DNA of 64,000 nt from Micromonospora trifolii (GTDB taxonomy: Bacteria > Actinomycetota > Actinomycetes > Mycobacteriales > Micromonosporaceae): contig NZ_JAKKFD010000055.1 in assembly GCF_022229005.1 (NCBI RefSeq), positions 62,001-126,000 of the forward strand, given 5' to 3'. Shown here piece by piece: positions 41,274 through 49,052 of the stretch. A program made the translations under genes and the position numbers. Each line of letters begins with the position of its first letter. Positions within the stretch are counted from its first letter, which is position 1. The notes beneath the pieces were generated by a model. It did not search any database. It worked only from the letters and a program-made list of their open reading frames with translations, and was not told the origin of the DNA.

Positions 41274-41687
41274 TCAGTGCTCCGGCCGTTGCACCAGGTC
41301 GGTGAAGTCCTGCTCGTTGCGCTCGGCCAGCCGCACGTACGCCCAGCCCACGCCGATCAGGAACGGGAAGGAGGCCACCCCGAGCAGCAACCACGGCAGG
41401 TTGACACCGGCGATGGTGGTCCGGCCGAGCGAGGGCGCGATCGCGAACAGCCAGGGCAGCCCGCCCAACCCGATGGCCACCACCAGGGACAGCCGCAGCG
41501 CCAGCGCGAGTTGGGCCCGGACCAGGCCGCGGACCAGCGCCTCGCCGACCTGGGTCTGCTGGGCCAACTCGGCACGGGTCCGCTCGGCGCGGGTGTCCTG
41601 CCTGGTGATTTCGGCCAGCACGATCCGGGACCGCCGGGGCGGCGGCACCGCACCGCTCGACCCCACGTCAGGGAGTTGCTTGGCCAC
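41274..41687 (-). CDS. Small two-helix membrane protein, partner of the second symporter (DUF485-like position)
   Basis: 137 residues with an Arg/Glu-rich cytoplasmic helix (TRQDTRAERTRAELAQQTQV), then two hydrophobic segments (about 66-88 and 98-118) and a short tail NEQDFTDLVQRPEH. Sequence similarity to the DUF485 protein at 35345 is weak, but size, topology and position directly before a symporter are the same, so it probably plays the same accessory role. The stop codon touches the symporter start. Confidence 0.7.
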   Translation of the reverse strand: MAKQLPDVGSSGAVPPPRRSRIVLAEITRQDTRAERTRAELAQQTQVGEALVRGLVRAQLALALRLSLVVAIGLGGLPWLFAIAPSLGRTTIAGVNLPWLLLGVASFPFLIGVGWAYVRLAERNEQDFTDLVQRPEH

Positions 41688-41731
41688 CCCGGCAGTCTCG
41701 CCCGCCGTACGCGATTGTCAAGCGTTCACGC

Positions 41732-43402
41732 TCACCAGCGTTGCAACCCGAGGCAGTCGGTCACGGTGGCGCTCACCGGGGTCGTGTCGAGGACCCGCCG
41801 GGCGCGTTCCCTGCCGAGGTTCGTCGCCCAGAAGCCGTCCCGGGGCAGCTCGGCGGCGATCTCCCCCAGCGCGCAGGAGCGCATCGGCTCGGGCAGCCGG
41901 TCCAGGGCCGGCACGGCGTCGGCCGACAGCCCGGACAGGTAGCTGACGTCCAACCGGCCGGTCTCCAGGTACCTGTCGACGTTCCGTTCGGCGATCATGC
42001 GATCCGGGTTGAGAAGGGCCAACCCGAGCAGCGCCAACACCGCGGTGCCGACCACCAACCGGGGGAGCCAGTCGGCCCGCAACCGCGCCACGGCCACCCC
42101 GACCAGGACGAACAGCAGCCCCAGCCAGAGTTCGACTGTCGACACGACGAGCCGCAGCCGGGTGGCACCGTACGCATCGGCGTAGACCTGCATCCGGTAG
42201 AGCGCCGACGCGACGATCACCAGACTGAGCGCGGCGAGCGTGCCGAGCAGTACCCGGACCAGCAGCCGGTCCCCCCGGGTGGCCTTCGGCGCCCGGCGGG
42301 CGGCGATCGCGATGACCAGCAGGGTGAGCGCGGTGACGGCGAGCAGTTGCCAGAAGCCGCCGCGGGCGTACTGGGCGTAGGTGAGCCCGGCGGTCCGCAG
42401 CACGTGCCCCGCCCCGCCGAACAACACAGTCAGCTGGACCAGCACGAATACGGCGAACAGGGCGTCGAGCAACACCAGCGGAAGGGTCCACTCCAGCCGG
42501 TGCGCCGGCCGGGACGACGCCGGTCGCAGGCCCTCCAGGTCGGGTGGGCGGCTGACCAGGTACGCGCCACCTAGCAGACCACAGCCGATCAGCATCAGCC
42601 GCAGCAACCAGCCGATCACACCGGCCGGCGCGATGTCGGGCAGCAGACCGCCGACCAGGTTGGCGAATACCGCGTCGGCGGAGGAGAAGAGCAGCCCGAA
42701 CAGCGTCAGCAGGACGGCGGACACCGCCAGGCTGGTCACTATGCGTCCGAACCCGATCCCCGACCCCGCCGGGCGGTTGTTGCGCACTCCGCGTACCGCC
42801 CACGGGAGCGCCCGTACCGTCGCGGCCGGTGGCAGCGTCGCGGCGACAAACATTCCGAGCGGGCTCCGCCCGCCGGTCACCGCGAGCGTCACGGTCCCCA
42901 CCGCTGCCAGCAGGCAGAGCACGAAGAGCCAACCGGCGGCCCGGAACGTGCCGACGGCGACCAACGCGACAGTCGCGGCAGCCCAGGCGACCTGCGCCAC
43001 CCGCCCCGGTGCCCCCGTGGCACCGGGACGGGCGGGTTCGGCGCCGGTTGCGGTGCCGGGCTCGGTCGGCTCGGTGTGGCCCGCAACCGGGGAGGACGCC
43101 CCGGGCTTGACGATGGCGGCGGTGCCGAGGGCGGTCGTGCCGGCCAACGCGGCGAGCAGCCAGCCGAGGCCCGGACGAACCATCGTGAGCACCGAGGCGC
43201 CGACGACTGCCGCCGCCGTCGACGCCGCCAGGACCATCGGACCCGCATCCCCGGATGGCCCCGGCCAGCGCCGCGCGATCATCGATGGCGGCCGGGGCAG
43301 GGCCGGTGCGGCCGGAGCTACCTGGGGCCGACCGGCCGCCGGCGGTGCGGCCGGCCAGGTCGGCCCGGTGGCCGGGATCGGGGTGCTGCCGGGGCTGGTC
43401 AT
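41732..43402 (-). CDS. DUF4173 (DUF4153-like) multi-pass membrane protein
   Basis: 556 residues from ATG at 43402 (MTSPGSTPIPATGPTWPAAP). A Pro-rich cytoplasmic start is followed by about 10-12 membrane segments and the typical central GLLFSSADAVFANLVGGLLP. A C-terminal soluble part reads LGREIAAELPRDGFWATNLG-like (GEIAAELPRDGFWATNLGRE). DUF4173 proteins are of unknown function. The ATG overlaps the histidine kinase stop (ATGA), placing it as the third gene of the regulator-kinase operon, so it may be part of, or controlled by, that sensor system. Confidence 0.82.
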   Translation of the reverse strand: MTSPGSTPIPATGPTWPAAPPAAGRPQVAPAAPALPRPPSMIARRWPGPSGDAGPMVLAASTAAAVVGASVLTMVRPGLGWLLAALAGTTALGTAAIVKPGASSPVAGHTEPTEPGTATGAEPARPGATGAPGRVAQVAWAAATVALVAVGTFRAAGWLFVLCLLAAVGTVTLAVTGGRSPLGMFVAATLPPAATVRALPWAVRGVRNNRPAGSGIGFGRIVTSLAVSAVLLTLFGLLFSSADAVFANLVGGLLPDIAPAGVIGWLLRLMLIGCGLLGGAYLVSRPPDLEGLRPASSRPAHRLEWTLPLVLLDALFAVFVLVQLTVLFGGAGHVLRTAGLTYAQYARGGFWQLLAVTALTLLVIAIAARRAPKATRGDRLLVRVLLGTLAALSLVIVASALYRMQVYADAYGATRLRLVVSTVELWLGLLFVLVGVAVARLRADWLPRLVVGTAVLALLGLALLNPDRMIAERNVDRYLETGRLDVSYLSGLSADAVPALDRLPEPMRSCALGEIAAELPRDGFWATNLGRERARRVLDTTPVSATVTDCLGLQRW

Positions 43403-44481
43403 GCTGCCTCTTCTCGATATGACCCGTCGCACGGGATGGTGACCTGAATGCGGCAGCCGGGCCGGTCACCCCGGTCTGGCCCGGCGGGATCGAGGACACG
43501 GATCCGACCGCCGTGCAGTTCGACGACCCACCGGGCGATGGCCAGGCCGAGCCCGGTCCCACCACCGGCCGACCGGTCGCCGCGGGTGAACCGCTCGAAC
43601 ACCCGGGAACGCTCGGCCGGCGGAATGCCCTGGCCCTCGTCGCTCACCTCGAAGCGGAGCTGGTCGCCGTGCTCCTCTGCGCTCACCCGCACCGTGCCGC
43701 CGGGTGGGCTGTGTCGTGCCGCGTTGTCGAGGAGGTTCGCGAAGACCTGGTGCAGCCGCCACGGGTCCGCGTGGACAGTCAGCGGTGCCGGCAGGTCGCG
43801 GAGCTGGAAGCACACGTCCAGGCCCGCGCCGGACGCGCTGGCAGTGGCGTGCTCCACCGCCTCGTCGAGGAAGTCCCCCACGTCGATGCGTACGCGCCGC
43901 AGCGGCACCACCCCGGCGTCGAGTCGGGACAGGTCGAGCAGGTCGGCGACGAGGTGCCCGAGCCGTTCGGTCTGGGCCAGCGCCGAACGCAGCGCCGCGG
44001 GCTCGGGGTCGGCCACCCCGTCCACCATGTTCTCCAGCACGCCCTGCAACGCGGTGATCGGCGTACGCAGCTCGTGCGACACGTTGGCGATCAGCTCGCG
44101 TCGACGCTGGTCGGCGGCGTGCAGATCCTCGGCCATCTTGTTGAACGCCTGGGCCAGCTCGCCGACCTCGTCACGGGAGGTGGCGCGTACCCGACGTGTG
44201 TAGTCGCCGCGGGCCATCGCGCCGGCGGCCGCTGTCATGTCCCGCAACGGCGAGGTCATGCCGTGCGCGAGCACCTGCGAGGTGAGCAGGGCGACCGCGA
44301 TGGCGGTGGCGGAGGTGATCGGCGGCGGCCAGCCGATGCCGTACGAGAAGTAGGCCAGCCCGGCCGCCCCGGAGGCGACCAGCAGCACACCCAGCTTCAG
44401 CTTGATCGAGCGCACCGGGTCCAGCGGTCGGGGCAGCAGCTCCAGCACCCGGTCCAGCCGGGTGAGCAGGGTCGCCGTCAT
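43399..44481 (-). CDS. Membrane sensor histidine kinase (OmpR-partner type)
   Basis: 360 residues from ATG at 44481 (MTATLLTRLDRVLELLPRPL). Two membrane segments (about 28-46 and 50-70) with almost no extracytoplasmic loop are followed by HAMP (LAHGMTSPLRDMTAAAGAMA), HisKA (ELIANVSHELRTPITALQGV) and HATPase (VFANLLDNAARHSPPGG, VSDEGQGIPPAER, GTGLGLAIARW). The tiny loop suggests sensing within or at the membrane. ATGA overlap with the response regulator upstream and with the DUF4173 gene downstream makes a tight three-gene unit. Confidence 0.94.
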   Translation of the reverse strand: MTATLLTRLDRVLELLPRPLDPVRSIKLKLGVLLVASGAAGLAYFSYGIGWPPPITSATAIAVALLTSQVLAHGMTSPLRDMTAAAGAMARGDYTRRVRATSRDEVGELAQAFNKMAEDLHAADQRRRELIANVSHELRTPITALQGVLENMVDGVADPEPAALRSALAQTERLGHLVADLLDLSRLDAGVVPLRRVRIDVGDFLDEAVEHATASASGAGLDVCFQLRDLPAPLTVHADPWRLHQVFANLLDNAARHSPPGGTVRVSAEEHGDQLRFEVSDEGQGIPPAERSRVFERFTRGDRSAGGGTGLGLAIARWVVELHGGRIRVLDPAGPDRGDRPGCRIQVTIPCDGSYREEAA

Positions 44482-45158
44482 GACGGCAGCTCCAGGGCGT
44501 AGCCGACCCCGTGCACAGTGCGGATGAGGTCGGCACCCAGCTTGCGGCGCAGAGCCTTGATGTGGCTGTCCACGGTGCGGGTGCCGCTCCCGTCGCCCCA
44601 TCCCCAGACGTCGGCGAGGAGCCGTTCCCGGGGGAGCACGGTGCGGGGTCGACCCGCGAGGTGGACCAGCAGGTCGAACTCGGTCGGGGTGAGGTGCACG
44701 TCCGCCCCGGCCCGGCGGACCCGTCGCTCGGCCTCGTTGATCTCGATGTCGCCGAGGCGGATTGCGGGCGGCGCGGGAGTGGCGGCGGCCCGCTCCATCC
44801 GGCGCAGCAGAACATGCACCCGGGCGGTGAGCTCCCGCATCGAGAACGGCTTGGTGAGGTAGTCGTCCGCGCCGACCGCCAGCCCCACGAGCAGGTCGGT
44901 TTCGTCGTCCCGTGCGGTGAGCATCAGCACCGGCACCGCACGGTCAGCCTGGATCCGGCGGCACACCTCCAGGCCGTCGAAGCCCGGCAGCATCACGTCG
45001 AGGACGACGAGATCCGGCTGTACGGCGTGGAACTGCGCGACCGCGCTGGGCCCGTCCGCCGCGATCTCCACCGTGAAACCCTCGGCCCTTAGTCGGGCGG
45101 CGATGGACTCGGCGATGGTCCGTTCGTCCTCGACCACCAGTACCCGGCGTTCTTTCAT
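44478..45158 (-). CDS. OmpR-family response regulator
   Basis: 226 residues. The receiver domain has VVEDERTIAESIAARL, the phospho-acceptor Asp in DLVVLDVMLPGFDGLEVC, and Thr/Lys switch residues (LMLTARDDETD, YLTKPFSMRELTARV). The C-terminal winged helix has LTPTEFDLLVHLAGRPRTVL and GTRTVDSHIKALRRKLGADL. It is transcribed first in the regulator-kinase-DUF4173 unit. TACAGT lies 8 nt before the ATG. DnaA-box-like and direct-repeat sequences upstream (45203-45243) may be its own or other operators. Confidence 0.95.
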   Translation of the reverse strand: MKERRVLVVEDERTIAESIAARLRAEGFTVEIAADGPSAVAQFHAVQPDLVVLDVMLPGFDGLEVCRRIQADRAVPVLMLTARDDETDLLVGLAVGADDYLTKPFSMRELTARVHVLLRRMERAAATPAPPAIRLGDIEINEAERRVRRAGADVHLTPTEFDLLVHLAGRPRTVLPRERLLADVWGWGDGSGTRTVDSHIKALRRKLGADLIRTVHGVGYALELPS

Positions 45159-45166
45159 GGGTCCTG

Positions 45167-45172
45167 ACTGTA
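45167..45172 (-). promoter_or_regulatory. -10 hexamer TACAGT, probable leaderless promoter of the response-regulator operon
   Basis: TACAGT is followed by 8 nt (CAGGACCC) and the ATG at 45158 on the minus strand. Confidence 0.45.
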
Positions 45173-45202
45173 GGGAGCGGCCGTGGAGATCAGTGGTTTG
45201 CG

Positions 45203-45243
45203 TTGTGAATAACCTGTGGAGAACCGCTCACGGCTGTGGATAA
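45203..45243. promoter_or_regulatory. Cluster of TGTGGATAA-like 9-mers
   Basis: TTGTGAATAA (45203-45212), TGTGGAGAA (45215-45223) and TGTGGATAA (45235-45243) are direct repeats in the 142-bp gap upstream of the response regulator. The last equals the E. coli DnaA box on the opposite strand. Confidence 0.35.
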
Positions 45244-45255
45244 CTCGGATGCGAA

Positions 45256-45288
45256 GCGGGGCCGGTGGCACGATGCCGCCGGCCCCGC
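45256..45288. terminator. Hairpin terminator after the secreted repeat protein gene
   Basis: GCGGGGCCGG (45256-45265) pairs perfectly with CCGGCCCCGC (45279-45288), 12 bp beyond the stop codon at 45301 on the minus strand. Confidence 0.75.
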
Positions 45289-45300
45289 TGCACCAAACCG

Positions 45301-47373
45301 TCAGTCGACAGGTACGACCAGGTCCACTGACATGCTGCCGGTGGCCGGGACGGTGAAGAGCGCCAGCTTTCGGCTGCCGTCCGGCTGGGTCACCAGGTAG
45401 CGACCGTCGAAGTACTCATCTCCGAGCGAGACGTTGTAGGTGAAGTAGATCCGCTGCGGTCCCTTGAGGCGAATGCTGAACCGACCGTCGCTGATCGACC
45501 CGTTGCCCGCGATGTCGCCGGTGTCGGCGCTGCGGGCGATGACGAATCCGCTGGTGAAGGAAGCGCCGTCCGGCGTACGGAGGGTGCCGGTCAGCTCGAT
45601 GCCCTGGTCGAGTTGGACGTTGTGGGTGGCGGCCGCCCCGGCGGTCACCGGCACCGGAGTGGCCTTGAACCGGCTGGGCTTGTCGCCGGACCACTCGCTG
45701 GCGTACGGGTTACCACCGAACACCAGCGGCCAGGCGTACGGGCCGAGGCGCTTGATGGTGTAGACGCCGCGCTCGTCGGTGATGGCGTCCTGGGCGCCGA
45801 CCCCGGGGTGACCGGTCAGCACCGACACGCCGGCGTTCGCCACCGGCTTGCCGGCCACGTCGGTGACAGTGCCCGTGACAGTGCCCGCCCGGTCGAGCAG
45901 GACCTGCGGTCCGGTGACGACCTGACCGGCGGTGGCGGCGACGACGGCTGCCTCCCGCTCGTCGCCGGTGCCACCGTTGGCGCCCACCCACTGACGGCCG
46001 TACGTGTCGCGTTGCGGCACCGCGAAGAGCTTGTAGCTGCCGACGGCGAGTGGTCCCACCTGGATCTTGCCGTTGCGGTCGCTGCAGTCGCCGTAGCCGT
46101 CCTGGAGCGACGCCTGCTTCGGCAGGAAGGTGTCCAGGCAGATGTTCGACACCGGCGCGCCGCTCTGCCGGTCCACGATGGTGGTGCTGATGACCGCGCC
46201 GGGCCGCATCTTCACTGTCAACTTGGTGTCGACGTTCGCCTTGACCCGTACCCCGTTCACCTCGCGGGAGAAGTGCAGCTTGTCCGGTGCGTCCAGGTAG
46301 ATGGTGTGTTTGCCCTGCGGCAGGCCGGTGACGGTCACAGTGCCGGTGCCGTTGCTGCAGATCGACTGGGCGCAGAAGTTTGCGATCGGGGCGCCGGTGA
46401 CCGAGTTGATGGCCGACAGGGTGACCGAGCCGGTGCCGAGCAGGCTGTCCGCGATGGTCGTCTGCTGCCCACCCCGCACCTCGACCAGGTTGGCTTCCTC
46501 AGAGGTCAGCTTGCCGCGGTAGTACTGCTGACGCTCACCGGCGGTCACGCCAACCTTGTAGGCGCCCTGGAGCAGTTGCGCGGTGAACTCGCCGTTCGCG
46601 TCGGTCTGCGTCCACGCCCCGCTGGACGAGTTGGCGGTGGTGATGCTGACCTCGGCGTTCGGGAGTGGGGCGCCAGCGGCGGTGGTGAACCGGCCGGTCA
46701 GGCTGCCCGCCGGCAGCGCCGTCTCGTTGACCACGATCGCCTCGTCGGCCTTGACCTCGAAGACGTCGGCGCTCTCCTGGTCGAGCTTCCCGGGCACGTA
46801 CTGCTCCTGGTAGGAGCCCTCGATCGGTTGGATGCTCACCGTGTAGCGACCCGGTCGGGCGGCGATAGTGAACCGGCCCTGGTCGTCGGTGCGACCCCAC
46901 GCCCGGGCATACGTTTCGGTCTCCCGAACGTCGACGCTCAGGTCCACCACCGGCTGGCCGTCGGTGTTCACGATGCGTCCGGTGATGCTGCCGGTGGCGA
47001 AGAGCTGCTCGTCGACCCGGGTGGTGCCACCCTCGGTGACGGTCACCGGGTCGGCGTCGAACGCGCTGTCCTTCTGGTGGTGGTACTGCTCAGGCTTCTC
47101 CCAGGGGAAGTAGCCCACCACGTACGAGCCGGCTTGCAGCCCGCCGACCGTGTAGTTGCCGTCGGCGTCGGTGTTGGTGGAGCCGACGTACTCGTAGCTG
47201 TCGCTCTCGTAGAGCTGCACGAGGACTTCGGCGGCGGGTGTGCCTGCGCTGGTGGTCAGTCGTCCGCTGACCGCGCCCGTCGCCGCGGCCTGGGCCGGGG
47301 TGGCGCCGGGCAGCACGAGCGCCGCCACGACGGCACCGGCCAGGAGAACGCGGCGGGCTTCGAATAGCTGCAT
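45301..47373 (-). CDS. Secreted multi-domain protein with carboxypeptidase-regulatory-like (CnaB-type) repeats
   Basis: 690 residues from ATG at 47373, with a cleavable signal (VLLAGAVVAALVLPGATPAQA, likely cut after AQA). The mature part is a string of about six to seven beta-sandwich repeats of around 90 residues, each opening like GSITGRIVNTDGQPVVDLSV and closing with TDxxGxFTxxxxxGxYxV. Several repeats are joined by a motif such as YVPGKLDQESADVFEV or YYRGKLTSEEANLVEV. Four Cys in the middle (AQSICSN, NICLD, GDCSD) may form disulfides. No LPxTG or membrane anchor is seen, so it is released or wall-associated. An upstream in-frame extension lacks signal features. Confidence 0.88.
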   Translation of the reverse strand: MQLFEARRVLLAGAVVAALVLPGATPAQAAATGAVSGRLTTSAGTPAAEVLVQLYESDSYEYVGSTNTDADGNYTVGGLQAGSYVVGYFPWEKPEQYHHQKDSAFDADPVTVTEGGTTRVDEQLFATGSITGRIVNTDGQPVVDLSVDVRETETYARAWGRTDDQGRFTIAARPGRYTVSIQPIEGSYQEQYVPGKLDQESADVFEVKADEAIVVNETALPAGSLTGRFTTAAGAPLPNAEVSITTANSSSGAWTQTDANGEFTAQLLQGAYKVGVTAGERQQYYRGKLTSEEANLVEVRGGQQTTIADSLLGTGSVTLSAINSVTGAPIANFCAQSICSNGTGTVTVTGLPQGKHTIYLDAPDKLHFSREVNGVRVKANVDTKLTVKMRPGAVISTTIVDRQSGAPVSNICLDTFLPKQASLQDGYGDCSDRNGKIQVGPLAVGSYKLFAVPQRDTYGRQWVGANGGTGDEREAAVVAATAGQVVTGPQVLLDRAGTVTGTVTDVAGKPVANAGVSVLTGHPGVGAQDAITDERGVYTIKRLGPYAWPLVFGGNPYASEWSGDKPSRFKATPVPVTAGAAATHNVQLDQGIELTGTLRTPDGASFTSGFVIARSADTGDIAGNGSISDGRFSIRLKGPQRIYFTYNVSLGDEYFDGRYLVTQPDGSRKLALFTVPATGSMSVDLVVPVD

Positions 47374-47534
47374 CGATGTCCCAATGTGAGGGTGGTGGGG
47401 CGGCCTGAGCAGGCTCTGCCCGCACCGACCCTGCGCCCCGTACGGGGTCGGCACCCGAAGAATAGGTCACCGACGATGGCTCTGGAATTGCCCGACCGGG
47501 CGAGCATCCTCAGTGGAAACGGGCACCCTGGCGG

Positions 47535-48197
47535 TCAGCCCAGGCCGATGCGCTCCGGCCGGGCCGAGGCGGAGCCGAGCCAGGTGTGCGGGTTGCCGTA
47601 CCAGCACCAGCCCAGCTTGGGTGCGCCCTGGCTGATCCACAGCGCGGGCACCCGCTTGTCGCCGCAGCGGGAGCCGACCAGCGAGAAGCACCGGTTGCTG
47701 GCCAGCGCGGCCGGGTGCAGCGTGATGAAGGCGAGCCCCTCGTCGATGCTCAGCGGCAACCGGCCCTGCGCGGTGATCCCCTCCATGGCCGTGGCCGGGG
47801 CCAGGTTGCGGAACTCCTCGCCCCGGTCGACGTCGAAGAGCAGGTACGCCGGCCCGGCCGGCACCTCCAGCTCCTTGATCGGGTCGAAGCGGGGCAGGTC
47901 GTCCTCGGCGTAGTTCCGGTCGACGACGCCGGGCTTGCGCTTGCCGGCCACTGTGGTGAGCTCCACCCGTTCCGGCACCCCGATCAGCTCTCGGGTGATG
48001 ACCAGCAGGAACGGCACCCGGGCGTCGGTGGGGGCGGGCAGGCCGGCGGTGCCCTCGACCGCCCTGGCCCGCAGTGGCGCGACCAGGTCGCGGAAGGCGC
48101 CCTCGGTCAGCCCGGCGAGGGCGGGGTAGCCGAGCTGCACCAGTCGGTCGAGTTGGTTGTCGAACTCGGATTCGGCGTCGAACGGGGTTGCGGTCAC
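47535..48197 (-). CDS. DUF5701 family protein
   Basis: 220 residues from GTG at 48197 with GGGAGG upstream. It begins MTATPFDAESEFDNQLDRLV and contains RVPFLLVITRELIGVPERVE, AYLLFDVDRGEEFRNLAPAT and LGWCWYGNPHTWLGSASA, matching the actinobacterial DUF5701 family. Function is unknown and no membrane or signal segment is seen. Three CGTAC repeats lie in its promoter region. The 161-bp gap downstream separates it from the secreted repeat protein. Confidence 0.82.
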   Translation of the reverse strand: MTATPFDAESEFDNQLDRLVQLGYPALAGLTEGAFRDLVAPLRARAVEGTAGLPAPTDARVPFLLVITRELIGVPERVELTTVAGKRKPGVVDRNYAEDDLPRFDPIKELEVPAGPAYLLFDVDRGEEFRNLAPATAMEGITAQGRLPLSIDEGLAFITLHPAALASNRCFSLVGSRCGDKRVPALWISQGAPKLGWCWYGNPHTWLGSASARPERIGLG

Positions 48198-48215
48198 GGC
48201 GAGCCTCCCGGAAGT

Positions 48216-48239
48216 CGTACGGACTAGCGTACAACGTAC
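48216..48239. promoter_or_regulatory. Triple CGTAC motif upstream of the DUF5701 gene
   Basis: CGTAC occurs at 48216-48220, 48228-48232 and 48235-48239. The last two lie in CGTACAACGTACG and overlap TACGCT (minus strand), a possible -10. This could be an operator. Confidence 0.35.
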
Positions 48240-48263
48240 GGTAGGGCTGGTTCCATTCCCGGC

Positions 48264-49052
48264 TCAGCGACTCCAATCCTGCTTCGCGGCCCTGACCAGC
48301 TTGTCCTTCAGCTCGCGGGTGTGCCGCCGGCTCACCGGCAGCTCGGTCGAATCGATCACCACCACGTAGCCGGAGTTGACCAGCCGCAACTCCGCGATCA
48401 ACTTCAACTGCACCAGGTACGACCGGTGCACCCTGACGAAACCGGCATCGGCCCAGCGCTCCGCCAGCGTGGCCAGTGAGACCCGCACCAGGTGCGACCC
48501 CTCAGCGGTGTGCAACCGGGCGTAGTCGCCCTGCGCCTCCACCCACCGCACCGCCGAGCGGGGCAGCATCCGGGTGGTGCCGGCCAACTCGATGGGGATG
48601 GTCGGGTCCTCCTCCGCGCGGGCCAGCGCCGCCGGGTGCGACGGCACCACCCGCGAACCGATCACCCGGCGCAGCGACTCGGCCAGCCGATCGGCGCGCA
48701 CCGGTTTCCGGACGTAGTCGGTGGCGCCCAGATCGAACGCGTCCACCGCGCCGTCGTCGTACGCGGTGACGAACACGATCGCCGGTGGCCGGGCGAAGCG
48801 GCGCAACACCCGGGCCAGCTCCATGCCGTCCAGGCCGGGCATCCGGATGTCCAGGAAGACCACGTCCACGTCACCGTCGCGCAGCAACCGCAGCGCCTCG
48901 GTGGCATCCCCGGCCGTGTGCAACCGGGCCACCCGGGGGTCGGCCCGCAGGTGGTACGCCAGCTCGTCGAGCGCGGGCGGCTCGTCGTCCACGGCGAGGA
49001 CGCGCAGGAAACCGGACGCGTTCACCGCACCCGTTCCGGTTCGCTCGCTCAC
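48264..49052 (-). CDS. LytTR-family response regulator
   Basis: 262 residues from GTG at 49052. The receiver domain has VLAVDDEPPALDELAYHL, the phospho-acceptor Asp in DVVFLDIRMPGLDGMELA, and YVRKPVRADRLAESL. The C-terminal LytTR DNA-binding domain has SAVRWVEAQGDYARLHTAEG, VRVHRSYLVQLKLIAEL and LPVSRRHTRELKDKLVR. LytTR regulators control cell-surface or extracellular functions and bind as dimers to direct repeats. The GTG overlaps the kinase stop (GTGA). The order kinase then regulator matches LytS/LytR pairs. Confidence 0.94.
   Translation of the reverse strand: MSERTGTGAVNASGFLRVLAVDDEPPALDELAYHLRADPRVARLHTAGDATEALRLLRDGDVDVVFLDIRMPGLDGMELARVLRRFARPPAIVFVTAYDDGAVDAFDLGATDYVRKPVRADRLAESLRRVIGSRVVPSHPAALARAEEDPTIPIELAGTTRMLPRSAVRWVEAQGDYARLHTAEGSHLVRVSLATLAERWADAGFVRVHRSYLVQLKLIAELRLVNSGYVVVIDSTELPVSRRHTRELKDKLVRAAKQDWSR

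Noticed and set aside
41688-45158. Idea that DUF4173, kinase and regulator form a signal-transducing triad sensing acetate for the neighbouring symporter
   Set aside because: Only adjacency supports it; the symporter partner gene has a separate stop and 44 bp separate the units.
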